Below, piece after piece: positions 14,436 through 26,228 of a DNA stretch of 64,000 bases. The notes beneath the pieces are model-generated. The model saw nothing but the letters and a program-made list of their open reading frames with translations, was not told the DNA's origin and did not search any database. Source of the stretch: Streptomyces piniterrae (GTDB lineage: Bacteria; Actinomycetota; Actinomycetes; Streptomycetales; Streptomycetaceae); assembly GCF_005048155.1 (NCBI RefSeq), contig NZ_SUMB01000007.1, positions 248,001 through 312,000 of the forward strand. The letters are read 5' to 3'. How positions within the stretch are numbered: position 1 is the stretch's first letter; every line of letters starts with the position of its first letter. The position numbers and the translations under genes were made by a program.

Positions 14436-16037
14436 TCAGGCTGCCGCAGCGTCCTCCAGGGTCCCGGTGCCGGGGGCCCCGAACCACCGGCGCAGCGCGG
14501 CATCCAGCTCGTCCAGCGGAGCCGGCGCGGCGTCCCGCGCATCGGCCGGTACGTCCGCTACGTCCGCCGCCCACGCCGTGCACCCGTCCGGGCGCACCAG
14601 GAGGCCGGCGAGACCCGGCCGCCGCGGGCAGGCGGCGGTGACCAGCCGCACCCGGTCGCCGTAGCCGAGAGCGCGTTTGCGCAGCTCGGGGTCGTCGACG
14701 AGGTCGAGCAACAGCGCCTGCCCGCCGTGCAGTTGGTCGGCGAGCCGGCTGCCGTCGGACAGTTCGAGGTCGGGGGCGCTGCGGCTGGTCAGCGGATGCG
14801 TACCGGGCAGGTCGTAGCGCTGCCAGACACCGGAGATCTTCTTGGCGAAGAAGGTGGTGGCGTCGACCGACCCCGCCAGCTCGGCGATCACGCCGCGCAG
14901 CGCGCGGGCGTGCGGCTCCGGCCGCATCAGCGCCACTTGGGCCCGGGTCCACTCCAGCACCCACGCGCCTATCGGGTGCCGCTCGGCCGTGTAGGTGTCC
15001 AGCAGCCCCTCCGGCGCCCGGCCGCGCACCGTCGCGGCCAGCTTCCAGCCCAGGTTCAGCGCGTCGCCGATGCCGAGATTCAGCCCCTGACCGCCGAACG
15101 GCGAGTGCACATGCGCCGCGTCACCGGCCAGCAGCACCCGCCCCGCCCGGTAGTCGGGCACCTGGCGGGCGTTGTCCGTGAAGCGGGTGGCGGAGTGCAC
15201 CTTGGTGATCGTGACGTCCGGTACACCGGAGACATGCCGCAGCGAGGTCTGCAACTCCTCGGCGGTGACGGGTGCTTCGCGGTCCGCGGGCGGACCGTCG
15301 AACTCCACGGTGAGGATCCGGCCGGGCATCGGGCCGTGGGCGTATGTCCCGGTGTCGGTCCAGTTCCAGCCCGCCCCCAGGGCGTCGGCGCCGGTCATCT
15401 CCACGATGGCCTGATGACCGGTGATCTCGGGGGCGGTACCGGGGAACGGGAACCCGGCCAGCCGGCGGACCGTACTGCGGCCGCCGTCGCAGCCCACCAG
15501 CCAACCGGCCCGCAACGAGCCGTCCGAGGTGTGCGCGGTCACGCCGTCCTCGCCGGCGTCGAGGCCGGTCAGGTGTACGCCGCGGCGCAGGTCGACGCCG
15601 AGTTCGGCGGCTCGGGCGACGAGCAGCCTTTCGAGGGCCTCCTGGGGTACGAGGCCGACATCGCCCGCCGGGCCGGCCGCGTCGAAGTCCGGGTCGGACT
15701 CGTCCAGCAGGTCGCCGCGCAGCATGATCCCGGCGAAGTGCCCGGCGAACTTCGGCGGCCGCTTCAGCGCGGTGGCGCCCGCCGCCTGCCGCTGCCGCAG
15801 GAATGAGCTGAACTTCTCGATCGCGCCACGCTGCACCTCCGCGAGGCCGGGCAGCATCCCGCGGCGGTAGAAAGCCTCCGCGCTCGGGGTGTTTATCGCC
15901 CCCGCCTTGATCGTCGTATCCACTTCGGTCAGCCGCTCCAGGACGACGACCGAGACATCTGCCAGTGCGAGTTCGCAGGCGAGCATCAGCCCCACAGGGC
16001 CGCCCCCTGCCACTACTACGTCTGCGTCATGCTTCAT
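14436..16037 (-). CDS. FAD-dependent aromatic hydroxylase / monooxygenase (533 aa)
   Basis: The dinucleotide fold VVVAGGGPVGLMLACELA is at residues 7-24, the FAD/NADPH-contacting WLVGCDGGRSTVRRLAGFPFPG block is mid-protein, and the FAD ribityl motif GRVLLAGDAAHVHSPFGGQGLNLGIGDALNLGWKLAA follows (quoted here in two family-typical parts, GDAAHVHSPFGGQG and LNLGIGDA). A thioredoxin-like C-terminal domain follows, as in the PgaE/RdmE group that hydroxylates aromatic polyketides and in rifampicin monooxygenase. Length matches that group. The gene is divergent from a TetR regulator with 49 bp between starts, the usual arrangement for regulator-controlled detoxifying monooxygenases. TACACT lies 8 nt before the ATG. 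Confidence 0.9.
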   Translation of the reverse strand: MKHDADVVVAGGGPVGLMLACELALADVSVVVLERLTEVDTTIKAGAINTPSAEAFYRRGMLPGLAEVQRGAIEKFSSFLRQRQAAGATALKRPPKFAGHFAGIMLRGDLLDESDPDFDAAGPAGDVGLVPQEALERLLVARAAELGVDLRRGVHLTGLDAGEDGVTAHTSDGSLRAGWLVGCDGGRSTVRRLAGFPFPGTAPEITGHQAIVEMTGADALGAGWNWTDTGTYAHGPMPGRILTVEFDGPPADREAPVTAEELQTSLRHVSGVPDVTITKVHSATRFTDNARQVPDYRAGRVLLAGDAAHVHSPFGGQGLNLGIGDALNLGWKLAATVRGRAPEGLLDTYTAERHPIGAWVLEWTRAQVALMRPEPHARALRGVIAELAGSVDATTFFAKKISGVWQRYDLPGTHPLTSRSAPDLELSDGSRLADQLHGGQALLLDLVDDPELRKRALGYGDRVRLVTAACPRRPGLAGLLVRPDGCTAWAADVADVPADARDAAPAPLDELDAALRRWFGAPGTGTLEDAAAA

Positions 16038-16086
16038 GGGCGATGAGTGTAGTCACTAAAAGTTTGTTGCGGCTAAAATTCTGGTC
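16038..16086. promoter_or_regulatory. Divergent promoter/operator region of monooxygenase and TetR genes
   Basis: This 49-bp AT-rich spacer holds a pseudo-palindrome TAGTCACTA (16050-16058) and two direct CTAAAA copies (16056-16061 and 16073-16078). TAAAAT lies 7 nt before the TetR ATG and TACACT 8 nt before the monooxygenase ATG on the opposite strand, so one bound repressor could block both starts. Confidence 0.55.
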
Positions 16087-16887
16087 ATGGTGGATGAAGT
16101 GCGGGATGAGAGCGGCAAGGGGCGGGCCGGGGGGCGGGAGCGCGGTACCGGTCGTGCGGCGGACGGACAGGCGGCCGATCGCGTGGAGACCGGGCACGTG
16201 GAGGCCGGCTACCCGGAGACCGGTTATGTGGAGGACGACGGCCGGCTGACGCTGCGCGAGCGCAAGAAGCTGCGGACCCGTCAGCGGATCTCCGGCGAGG
16301 CGACGCTGCTGTTCATCGAGCGCGGCTTCGACAACGTCACCGTCGCCGAGGTCGCCCGCGCCGCCGAGGTGTCCACGATGACCGTCTTCAACTACTTCCC
16401 CCGCAAGGAAGATCTCTTCCTCGACCGCATTCCCGAGGGCAGGGAGCTGATCACGCGGGCGATCCGGGACCGCGGGGCGGACGAGTCGCCGCTCGCCGCG
16501 CTGCGCCGCCTCGCGCTGGATCTGCTGGCGCGGCGGCACCCCCTGGCCGGGGTGGGGGACAACTTCACGCACTTCTGGCGCACCGTGCTGGAGTCCCCGG
16601 CGCTGCGCGCGCGGGGGCGCGAGGCGGTGGAGGAGATCGAGGACGTGCTGGCCGGGCTGCTCGCGGAGGTGGCGGGCGATGCCGGGGGGCGGCGCGGCGA
16701 CGGCGGGGATCCGAGGCTGGCCGCGGCGCTGATCATCGCGGCGTACCGGGTCGCGTACGCGGGCGCCGCGGCCCGGCAGCTCGACGGTGACCCGGCGGAC
16801 GAGGTGGCCGTTGAGCAGGCGGCGGTGCTGGAGCGGACCTTCGACGCGCTGGAGCGGGCGCTGCGGGGGTCCCGGGGTTCGGAGTGA
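16087..16887 (+). CDS. TetR-family repressor with long N-terminal extension (266 aa)
   Basis: Residues 1-55 are a charged Gly/Arg/Glu-rich extension. The TetR helix-turn-helix is at about residues 58-105 (LRTRQRISGEATLLFIERGF, then VTVAEVARAAEVSTMTVFNYFPRKEDLF). The C-terminal ligand domain is helical. It probably represses the divergent flavin monooxygenase and itself. ATG 16087 is preceded by TAAAAT at 7 nt with no ribosome site, suggesting a leaderless mRNA; translation from a later start would give a more usual ~210-residue protein, so the extension should be treated with caution. The ligand is unknown but is likely the monooxygenase substrate. Confidence 0.88.
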   Translation: MVDEVRDESGKGRAGGRERGTGRAADGQAADRVETGHVEAGYPETGYVEDDGRLTLRERKKLRTRQRISGEATLLFIERGFDNVTVAEVARAAEVSTMTVFNYFPRKEDLFLDRIPEGRELITRAIRDRGADESPLAALRRLALDLLARRHPLAGVGDNFTHFWRTVLESPALRARGREAVEEIEDVLAGLLAEVAGDAGGRRGDGGDPRLAAALIIAAYRVAYAGAAARQLDGDPADEVAVEQAAVLERTFDALERALRGSRGSE

Positions 16888-17004
16888 GGGGCGGCGGCCG
16901 AGGTGGGGCGGTGTACGTGGCCTGCTCGGGACGGAGTGCGCCGGACCGGGAAGGTTATGGGCTCGCCACACGTTTGGGTGAAGAGGGCTTGAGGGCCCCG
17001 TGAA

Positions 17005-17020
17005 TCGAATGTGCGTGCTA
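17005..17020 (+). promoter_or_regulatory. Imperfect SOS (LexA) box candidate upstream of uvrA
   Basis: TCGAAT-GTGC-GTGCTA matches 9 of the 12 fixed positions of the actinobacterial LexA site TCGAAC-N4-GTTCGA. It overlaps a TATAGG hexamer that could be the -10 box. No RecA-NDp motif was found before uvrA. Confidence 0.4.
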
Positions 17021-17177
17021 TAGGCTCGTGTATGGCATCACTCAGACAGTGCCGCGGCGGTCCCCATACCCTGGGGCGGGGGCTCCGCTCTTCGCTCGCC
17101 GCCTCTGCTCACGTAACTCGGGCGGCGGACGCAGAGCCGCGGCTTCCGCCCCTCATCCCAGAAAGGTGCCGACCGGC

Positions 17178-20348
<3,171 letters not shown>

Positions 20349-20404
20349 CGCCTGCCGGGCGATAGTGGGGCGCCTGCGGGGTCGGCCTGACGTGCCTGCC
20401 GGGC

Positions 20405-20450
20405 GGCCGGGGTGAGCTGACGAGTAGCCAGTGGTCAGTTCGCCCCGGCC
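20405..20450. terminator. Hairpin between convergent uvrA and the sugar kinase gene
   Basis: A 17-bp stem (20405-20421 with 20434-20450) has two G-U pairs and a 12-nt loop. It lies between convergent genes and can serve both. Confidence 0.7.
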
Positions 20451-20456
20451 GCGCGC

Positions 20457-21407
20457 CTACCCCGCCAGTTCCCCTGCGAACGGGGGCTCGGCGCCCGCGC
20501 GTGAGCAGGTGACGGCGGCCGCGCGGGCGGCGAAGCCGAGGATGTCGCGCCAGTCGTCAGGGCCGAGCGCGGCGACCGCGGTGTGCGAGAGCGCGTCGTG
20601 GGCGGCCAGCCGGTGCAGCAGCGCGGCATTGACCGTGTCGCCCGCGCCGATGGTGTCGACCACCTCGACCCGCTCGCCCGGGACGGTCAGCTCGCCGCCG
20701 CCCGGTGTCAGCACCGTCAGGCCGTCGCCGCCATGGGTCAGCACGATCGCCGTGGGCCCCGCGCTCAGCCACTCCTTCGCCGCCCCGGTGACCGCGTCCC
20801 GCCCCTCGGCCTCCGCCAGCCACAGCGCGTCCTCCTCCGACAGCTTCAGGAGGTCGACATGCGGCAGCCAGGAGTGGAAACGGGCCCGGTAGGCGGCCGG
20901 ATCCGGGATCAGACCGGCCCGGATATTGGGGTCGAGCGCGGTGAAGACGCCGCGCCCGGCCTCCCGGCGCAGCAGCGCCTCGTACGCGCTCGCGCCCGGC
21001 TCCAGAACGAGCGAGCAGGTCCCGAGCGACAGCGCGCGGACACCGTCGGGCAGCGCCGGCGGAAGGGCGAAGAGGCGGTCGGCGGTGCCCTCGACGTAGA
21101 AGCCGTAGCCCGCCGAGCCGTCCGCGCTGATGTCCGCCATCGCGAGAGTGGTCGGCTCGCCGCCGCGCTGCACCAGAGAGGTGTCCACACCGGCGGTCCG
21201 CAGCCCCCGCAGCAGCGCTTCACCGAAGGTGTCGGTCGAGATCCGCGAGCAGAACGCGGTGGGCGAGCCGAGCCGGCCCAGCGCGACCGCGGTGTTGTAC
21301 GGCCCGCCGCCGCGTCGTGGCAGCAGCGCGGGCAACTGGCCGTTGGCGGGCGGGTCCTGGGGACTGGGGACGAGGTCGATCAGCGCCTCGCCGGCGACGA
21401 CGATCAC
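20457..21407 (-). CDS. PfkB-family carbohydrate kinase, fructokinase-like (316 aa)
   Basis: The N-terminal GEALIDLVP and GGGPYNTAVALGRLG block is PfkB signature 1, and the C-terminal VVDTIGAGDTVNAALL contains the GAGD anion hole and catalytic aspartate. LLKLSEEDALWL and ALDPNIRAGL are further family segments. The enzyme phosphorylates a sugar, most likely fructose, with ATP. GTG 21407 overlaps the stop codon of the upstream LacI gene by 4 bp, which indicates translational coupling and fixes the start. The LacI-kinase pair is a self-contained sugar-responsive operon, although no transporter gene is adjacent. Confidence 0.9.
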   Translation of the reverse strand: MIVVAGEALIDLVPSPQDPPANGQLPALLPRRGGGPYNTAVALGRLGSPTAFCSRISTDTFGEALLRGLRTAGVDTSLVQRGGEPTTLAMADISADGSAGYGFYVEGTADRLFALPPALPDGVRALSLGTCSLVLEPGASAYEALLRREAGRGVFTALDPNIRAGLIPDPAAYRARFHSWLPHVDLLKLSEEDALWLAEAEGRDAVTGAAKEWLSAGPTAIVLTHGGDGLTVLTPGGGELTVPGERVEVVDTIGAGDTVNAALLHRLAAHDALSHTAVAALGPDDWRDILGFAARAAAVTCSRAGAEPPFAGELAG

Positions 21408-22477
21408 GGGGTGCGGTTCCTTTCCTGGGCGGCCGGGGGAGCGGCCGGAGAGGCGGCCGGGCGTGGGGACGACGGGCCGGTATCGGGGCAGCCGCACGAC
21501 GTACGGTGCACAAGGACGCAGGGCAGCCGGACGGTGCGCGGCGGCCGGTCCGGCTCCTCGAGCCGCTCCAGCAGCAGCCGGACCGCCGCCGTCCCGATGT
21601 CCTTGCTGGGCTGCGCGATCGCGGTCAGCCGGGGCTCGAACAGATCGGCCCAGGAGAAGTCGTCGAAGCAGGCCAGCGCGATGTCGCGGGGCACTTCGAG
21701 ACCCAGTTCGCGCAGCGCGCGCAGGGCGCCGATCGTCATCGCGTTGTTGGCGGTGATGATCGCGGTGGGCGGTTCCGGCGTGGCGAGCAGATGGCGGGTG
21801 GCGTCCTGCGCGCCCTCCGCTTCGGAGTTGCCGCCGGCGAGCAGTTCGGGCGCGAACGGCAGGCCGGCGGCGCGCAGTCCGTCGCGGTAGCCCTGGACGC
21901 GCTCGGTGGTCGTGCTCAGCCCGGGGAGTCCGGCCACCAGGCCGATCCGGGTGTGCCCCAAGCCGGCCAGATGCTCCACCAGTTGACGCGTCGGCCCGGT
22001 GTTCTCGGCGCACACCTGATCATGGCCGTCCCCGACCAGCCGGTCCAGGAACACCGTGGGGACCTCGCGCCGCGACAGATACCCGACCATCTCGGCGGGC
22101 TCCGCGGAGGGCGCGACGATCATGCCGTCCACCCGCCGCTCGTGCAGCAGTTGCACGACCTTGCGCTCATGTTCCGGGTCGTCGTGCGGATCGGCGATCA
22201 GCAGGCTGTAGCCGGCCTCCAGCGCACCGGCCTCGACACCCTGGAGGATCTCGGTGAAGTACGGATTGCTGATCGCGGAGACCGCCAGGCCGATCGAGCG
22301 GGTGCGGGCGGTGACCAGGGAGCGGGCGAGGGTGTTGTGGGTGTAGCCGAGCTCGTCGATGGCGCCGAGCACCGCGGCGCGGGTGTCGGGGCGTACCGGC
22401 CGGGTCTCGTTGAGCACATGCGAGACCGTGGCGACCGAGACGCCCGCGCGCCGTGCCACATCCACCATCGTCGTCAT
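21404..22477 (-). CDS. LacI-family transcriptional repressor (357 aa)
   Basis: The N-terminal helix-turn-helix is MVDVARRAGVSVATVSHVLN with the hinge helix NTLARSLVTARTRSIGL, followed by a periplasmic-binding-like core (ISNPYFTEILQGVEAGALEA, then VDGMIVAPSA, and FDDFSWADLFEPRLTAIAQP). The ligand is probably a sugar or sugar phosphate linked to the kinase encoded by the overlapping downstream gene. ATG 22477 is preceded by GAGGAAGAG at 6 nt. Two overlapping palindromic operators lie 84 bp upstream, the expected place for autoregulation. The C-terminus after CGCPDTG is a Pro/Ala-rich tail of about 20 residues. Confidence 0.93.
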   Translation of the reverse strand: MTTMVDVARRAGVSVATVSHVLNETRPVRPDTRAAVLGAIDELGYTHNTLARSLVTARTRSIGLAVSAISNPYFTEILQGVEAGALEAGYSLLIADPHDDPEHERKVVQLLHERRVDGMIVAPSAEPAEMVGYLSRREVPTVFLDRLVGDGHDQVCAENTGPTRQLVEHLAGLGHTRIGLVAGLPGLSTTTERVQGYRDGLRAAGLPFAPELLAGGNSEAEGAQDATRHLLATPEPPTAIITANNAMTIGALRALRELGLEVPRDIALACFDDFSWADLFEPRLTAIAQPSKDIGTAAVRLLLERLEEPDRPPRTVRLPCVLVHRTSCGCPDTGPSSPRPAASPAAPPAAQERNRTP

Positions 22478-22560
22478 CCGGCTCTTCCTCCGAGCGTGCG
22501 CCACCACGGCGGCGGCGCGTCCCGCCGCCCCGCGGGTGCACCACCTTACGAGCATCCGAC

Positions 22561-22592
22561 CGCAAACGTAAACGTTTGCGTAAGCGTTTACG
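22561..22592. promoter_or_regulatory. Overlapping LacI-type operators
   Basis: CGCAAACGT-AA-ACGTTTGCG (22561-22580) is a perfect palindrome. It overlaps a second inverted pair, CGTAAACG (22567-22574) and CGTTTACG (22585-22592). Central CG with flanking A/T tracts is typical of LacI-family sites. The site also faces the divergent Rieske gene, 195 bp away. Confidence 0.8.
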
Positions 22593-22677
22593 TCTCCCGT
22601 GTGGGCCGCGCCGGCACCGAACCCGTGGTGTGCGCCCCGCCGGAAGCGGAACGATCTGTGCCGGTATCGTCGGGCCC

Positions 22678-22714
22678 CGACCGTCCGACGGTCGCCGAGA
22701 GCGTCGGACGGTCG
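22678..22714 (+). promoter_or_regulatory. Perfect 12-bp hairpin in the leader of the Rieske gene
   Basis: CGACCGTCCGAC (22678-22689) and GTCGGACGGTCG (22703-22714) are exact complements around a 13-nt loop, 72 bp before the ATG. Further partial GTCGGACGG copies follow. It may be an attenuator, an operator or a terminator; nothing decides between these. Confidence 0.45.
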
Positions 22715-22786
22715 ACGTCCGATCGTCGAGTTCGTCGAGGTCGGACGGCCGACGGAAGCCACCGCCCCCGTGCCCCTGGAGCAGCC

Positions 22787-23197
22787 ATGAGCCAGTGCCC
22801 CGACCGCCGAACCATGCTGCGCGGCGCCGCGCTCGCGGGTGCCGCCGGCTTCGGGCTGTCGGCCTGCACCCCGGACTCGGGAAGCGCGGCGTCGGCCGTG
22901 CCCACCGCGCCGGTCGACCTGGGCGCCGCCGCGGAGGTGCCGGTCGGCGGCGCCAGGCTCTACCGCGAGGACCGGCTCGTCGTGTCACAGCCCGCCAAGG
23001 GCGACTTCAAGTGCTTCAGCGCCATGTGCACGCACAAGGGCTGCGTCCTGACCGAGGTCGACAAGAAGGAGGGCAGCTGCCCCTGTCACGGCAGCCGCTT
23101 CGACGTCACGACGGGCGAGGTCATCCAGGGGCCGGCGTCCGCCCCGCTGCCCGAGGTACCGGTGAAGGCCAAGAACGGGAAGCTGATAGCGGGCTGA
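22787..23197 (+). CDS. Rieske [2Fe-2S] protein, predicted Tat-exported lipoprotein (136 aa)
   Basis: The N-terminus has a twin arginine before a hydrophobic stretch (RRTMLRGAALAGAAGFG) ending in a lipobox LSAC, so export in folded form and lipid anchoring are predicted. The cluster ligands are CTHKGC and CPCHGSRFD, the two Rieske motifs, with a GP.SAPLPEVPV C-terminal strand. Such small exported Rieske proteins are common in Streptomyces and probably transfer electrons at the outer membrane face; the partner is unknown. ATG 22787 has only a weak site (TGGAGC). The gene is divergent from lacI and convergent with the XRE regulator. Confidence 0.9.
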   Translation: MSQCPDRRTMLRGAALAGAAGFGLSACTPDSGSAASAVPTAPVDLGAAAEVPVGGARLYREDRLVVSQPAKGDFKCFSAMCTHKGCVLTEVDKKEGSCPCHGSRFDVTTGEVIQGPASAPLPEVPVKAKNGKLIAG

Positions 23198-23335
23198 GGC
23201 GGCCCCTGGGTCCGGATCGCGCCGACGGGCACGCGCCGAGGGGCACCACCGACGGGCACGGGCTCGCCGCCCCTAGTGCCACGCCGTCGCACCTCGTGCC
23301 GCGCTGCCCCCGCGTCCCACCCACCCGATGCCCCA

Positions 23336-24274
23336 CTACCCCCAGTCCCACCCGATCCCCAGTATTCCGGGCCGTACCCCCTGCTCCACCAGGTGGACGG
23401 CCCGGTGCTGTCCGCTCAGCGTCAGCTCCTGCTGGCCGCTGCGCGGGGAGCTCGCCGTGGTCTGGGCGAAGCGCCGGCAGCGCGCCGGCAGCGCCGCCTC
23501 GTCGAAGCGCACCTGAAGGACGTACTGGCCGCCCGCGAAGCTGAAGCCGCGGACATACTCGGCGCTCGGGCCGGCGCTGCCGTCCTCGAAGACGTACCCG
23601 AAGACATGTGTGTCGCCGGCCCGCAGCCGGGCGTCGAAGAGCAGCTCGGCCACCACCACACCGGTGTCCGCGTCCCCGCGCACCCGCCCCAGGCGGCAGT
23701 TCTCCACGGCTCGCACCGCCACCCGGGACGGGTCGCAGCCGGTGTCGCCCCGGTGGATGGCGATATAGCGGTCCACGCCGTCCCGGTGCGCGCGGACGAC
23801 CTGGAGTGATTCGCGTTCGCTCAGCTCGCGTCGCGGCCCGATACGGACCCGCTCGTGATGTCCGACGGTGTGCAGCCCGCCGTCCGCGGGGGTCTCCAGC
23901 TCGGCGAAGAGCTGCTGCAGCGAGTCGGCGGGCGCCACCAGCGAGCGGTACGAGCGGGCGGGCGGCCGCTCGGCCTCGGGACGCGCGCCGCCTTCGGGCA
24001 CCAGCAGACGGTGCAGTGAGCGTGCCGGCAGGTCGAGGACCTCCTCCAGGGCGCGCACCGCCCGGAGTGACTCGGGGCGCTGCGGGCGCCGGGCGCCCTG
24101 CTGCCAGTAACTCAGGCTGGTCACCCCGACTTTGATGCCGCGCTGCGCGAGCTTGTGCTGGACGCGGTGCAGGGCGAGGCCGCGTGCGGTGAGGGCGCTG
24201 CGCAGCGCCAGATGGAACGGGCCGGTCCGCAGCAGCTGTGTCAGCTCGGCGGACTCGGGAGTGTTCTGTGCCAT
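23336..24274 (-). CDS. XRE-type DNA-binding protein (312 aa)
   Basis: Residues 10-75 contain a helix-turn-helix of the XRE type (FHLALRSALTARGLALHRVQ, then GIKVGVTSLSYWQQG and RPQRPESLRAVRALEEVL). The remaining 200 residues are not a recognised sensor; they include strands such as ESLQVVRAHRDGVDRYIAIH and a segment FGYVFEDGSAGPSAEYVRGF. This two-part form recurs in Streptomyces regulators of unknown signal. ATG 24274 starts the conserved part; 25 further upstream codons are open but lack support. It is divergent from the secreted protease pair (239 bp between starts), so control of that pair is plausible. Confidence 0.8.
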   Translation of the reverse strand: MAQNTPESAELTQLLRTGPFHLALRSALTARGLALHRVQHKLAQRGIKVGVTSLSYWQQGARRPQRPESLRAVRALEEVLDLPARSLHRLLVPEGGARPEAERPPARSYRSLVAPADSLQQLFAELETPADGGLHTVGHHERVRIGPRRELSERESLQVVRAHRDGVDRYIAIHRGDTGCDPSRVAVRAVENCRLGRVRGDADTGVVVAELLFDARLRAGDTHVFGYVFEDGSAGPSAEYVRGFSFAGGQYVLQVRFDEAALPARCRRFAQTTASSPRSGQQELTLSGQHRAVHLVEQGVRPGILGIGWDWG

Positions 24275-24513
24275 TGCCTCAATCCTCCGGCGCGCGGGGT
24301 GAATGTTCACAACCGGATCGCACGCCGCGCGCTCTCCCTGCCTGTTCACTGCAGTACGCCGGGCGCCGGCCGTTCACATCTGGGCCCGTCCGTCCACACC
24401 CCCATGTCATTTCGCATTGAACCGTGTTGACCCGTGTGCGACAACACCCGATGCTCCTCATCAGCATCCGGATGCGCTCCTCTCCCCCTCACCCCCCATT
24501 CGGGAGGAACGCC

Positions 24514-25179
24514 ATGACCCGTGCCCCCCACGCACGCCGTTCGCGCCGCAGATGGCTTTCGGCCGCGGCGGTCGGCGCCGCGACGCTGGCCGCACTCACC
24601 ACGCTCCCCGGGGCGGCAGCCTCGGCGGCCGCCCCCCACGCGGCCGTCGCGCGCCAGGCGCACACCGCTCCCGCCGCGCAGAGCGCCCTCGCGCCGCGCG
24701 CCGCCAACCGCCTCGACATATCCATGCAGGCCCAGGAGGAGTCCAACTGGTGCTGGGCCGCCTCCGGCAACACCATCGCCTCCTGGTTCGGCAAGAACTA
24801 CAGCCAGAACGCGTTCTGCAACGCCGCCTTCAACTACCAGCAGGGTTCGGCCTGCCCCAATGACCAGGCCACTCTGGGCAATGTGCAGAACGCATTCGAC
24901 TGGATGGGCATCAATTCCGGCTCGTATGTGAGCGGCTATCTGCGCTACAGCACCGTGCAGAGCGAGATCAACGCCAACCGGCCCGTCGAGACCCGCATCC
25001 AGTGGTCGTCCGGCGGCGGCCACATGCACGTCATCTACGGCTACGACACGGCCAACAACTGGGTTTACTGGGGTGACCCCTGGGGCTCCAACGACCGGTA
25101 CAACTGGGGCGACTTCGACAACTACGTAAACGGCAGCTCCTTCTCCTGGACGCACTCCCTCTACCGGATAGGAGCGTGA
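24514..25179 (+). CDS. Secreted papain-like cysteine protease, C70 (AvrRpt2)-like (221 aa)
   Basis: An Arg-rich n-region and hydrophobic core (residues 1-40) form a signal peptide, followed by an Ala-rich propeptide-like stretch. The papain-fold active site is present: oxyanion Gln74 and Cys80 in QAQEESNWCWAAS, the histidine in SGGGHMHVIYGYD (His170 or His172) and an acidic residue in WGDPWG (Asp188). The core is shorter than plant papains and matches the C39-like/C70 group. Two further cysteines (FCNAA and SACPN) may form a disulfide. GGGAGG precedes the ATG. The next gene starts 4 bp downstream, so the two are co-translated and probably functionally paired. Substrate unknown. Confidence 0.85.
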   Translation: MTRAPHARRSRRRWLSAAAVGAATLAALTTLPGAAASAAAPHAAVARQAHTAPAAQSALAPRAANRLDISMQAQEESNWCWAASGNTIASWFGKNYSQNAFCNAAFNYQQGSACPNDQATLGNVQNAFDWMGINSGSYVSGYLRYSTVQSEINANRPVETRIQWSSGGGHMHVIYGYDTANNWVYWGDPWGSNDRYNWGDFDNYVNGSSFSWTHSLYRIGA

Positions 25180-25183
25180 GGTC

Positions 25184-26107
25184 ATGACGAAGCGCACCAC
25201 TCGCACCGGCCTGCGTGCCGCCGTCACCGGGACGCTCGCCACCGCTCTCCTCGGCCTCGCCCCGCACGCCGCCCTGGCCGCGGAGACCCCCGCGCCGCCG
25301 CCGGCCCCGTCCCGTGCGAGCGTCGCCGCCGCCCACGACGTGGCCGCCGCGCCCGCGACGCTGGACACGCTCACCCGGTTCTTCGCCGCCGAGGCCGCCC
25401 GTAACGGGGCCCGTGCCGGTGCCGCCGCTCCGGGCGCGGCGAAGACCGCCCCGCGCATCGAGGGCGGCCCGGTCCCCGTCTACGTCCTGTCGCCGGACTT
25501 CGTCCGCGGCAAGGCCAAGGCGCTAGTGGCCCGGCTAGAGTTCCTCGCCAGCAAGGCCGTCGCCGCCGATGGCCGGAAGGCGTCGGTGTGGAGCGCGCGC
25601 CAGGGCACGTCCTGGAAGGTCGTCAACATCGCCAGCGGCGACGACGAGAGCCGCTACACGGCGGCCGGGCGTGCGAAGCCCGGCGCCGGGACGGTCTTCC
25701 ACGAGCCGCAGATCGACGCCTGGTACGTCCAGCGCGGCGACCGCGTCGAGCCGCTGGACGAGGACGCCGTGAAGGCGGTCGGTGCGCGGGGAACCAGCCT
25801 CGCCGCCTACCAGAAGCGGGTGGCGAAGGCGTACGGCGACAAGCTCCCCGGCTCCGCGTACGACAAGCGCGGCGAGGCCGGCGGCTACGGCCCGCAGACC
25901 GGTTCCCGGGCCGGGTCCGCCACCGCTGCGGACGTCGCAGCGGACGACGCCGCCAAGGCGGGCGCGCGCAAGCAGCCCGTCGCGGCGGACACGCTGGCCG
26001 GCGACAGCTTCCCGGTGACCGCCGCCTCGACCGTCGCGGGCGTCGCCGCCCTGGTGGCCCTGGGGCTGCTGGGCACGGCGGCGGTGCGTAGGCGGCGTAC
26101 GGGCTGA
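25184..26107 (+). CDS. Exported, C-terminally membrane-anchored protein of unknown function (307 aa)
   Basis: Residues 1-32 are a signal peptide (LRAAVTGTLATALLGLAPHA, then ALAAE). An Ala/Pro-rich region precedes a central domain (residues ~85-205) with PVYVLSPDFVRGKAKALVAR and WKVVNIASGDDESRYT, then a linker, a single hydrophobic helix (TVAGVAALVALGLLGTAAV) and RRRRTG at the extreme C-terminus. This topology puts the domain outside the cell. No LPxTG sortase motif is present. It starts 4 bp after the C70-like protease gene and is most likely its partner, for example an inhibitor, activator or tether; that role is inferred only from the coupling. Confidence 0.75.
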   Translation: MTKRTTRTGLRAAVTGTLATALLGLAPHAALAAETPAPPPAPSRASVAAAHDVAAAPATLDTLTRFFAAEAARNGARAGAAAPGAAKTAPRIEGGPVPVYVLSPDFVRGKAKALVARLEFLASKAVAADGRKASVWSARQGTSWKVVNIASGDDESRYTAAGRAKPGAGTVFHEPQIDAWYVQRGDRVEPLDEDAVKAVGARGTSLAAYQKRVAKAYGDKLPGSAYDKRGEAGGYGPQTGSRAGSATAADVAADDAAKAGARKQPVAADTLAGDSFPVTAASTVAGVAALVALGLLGTAAVRRRRTG

Positions 26108-26228
26108 CGGCGTAGGGGCCGGGGGCCCGAGGGCGCGCGGCCCGACGGCTCGCGGTGGCTGACGGCTCGCTGTGCACGTCGGCGCGGCGAGCGGCCCCCC
26201 ACCCCACCCACACACCCTCCCCCGCCCC

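Noticed and set aside
17028..17177. N-terminal extension of UvrA by 50 residues
   Set aside because: The extension is unlike UvrA and would include the promoter region; the conserved start is at 17178.
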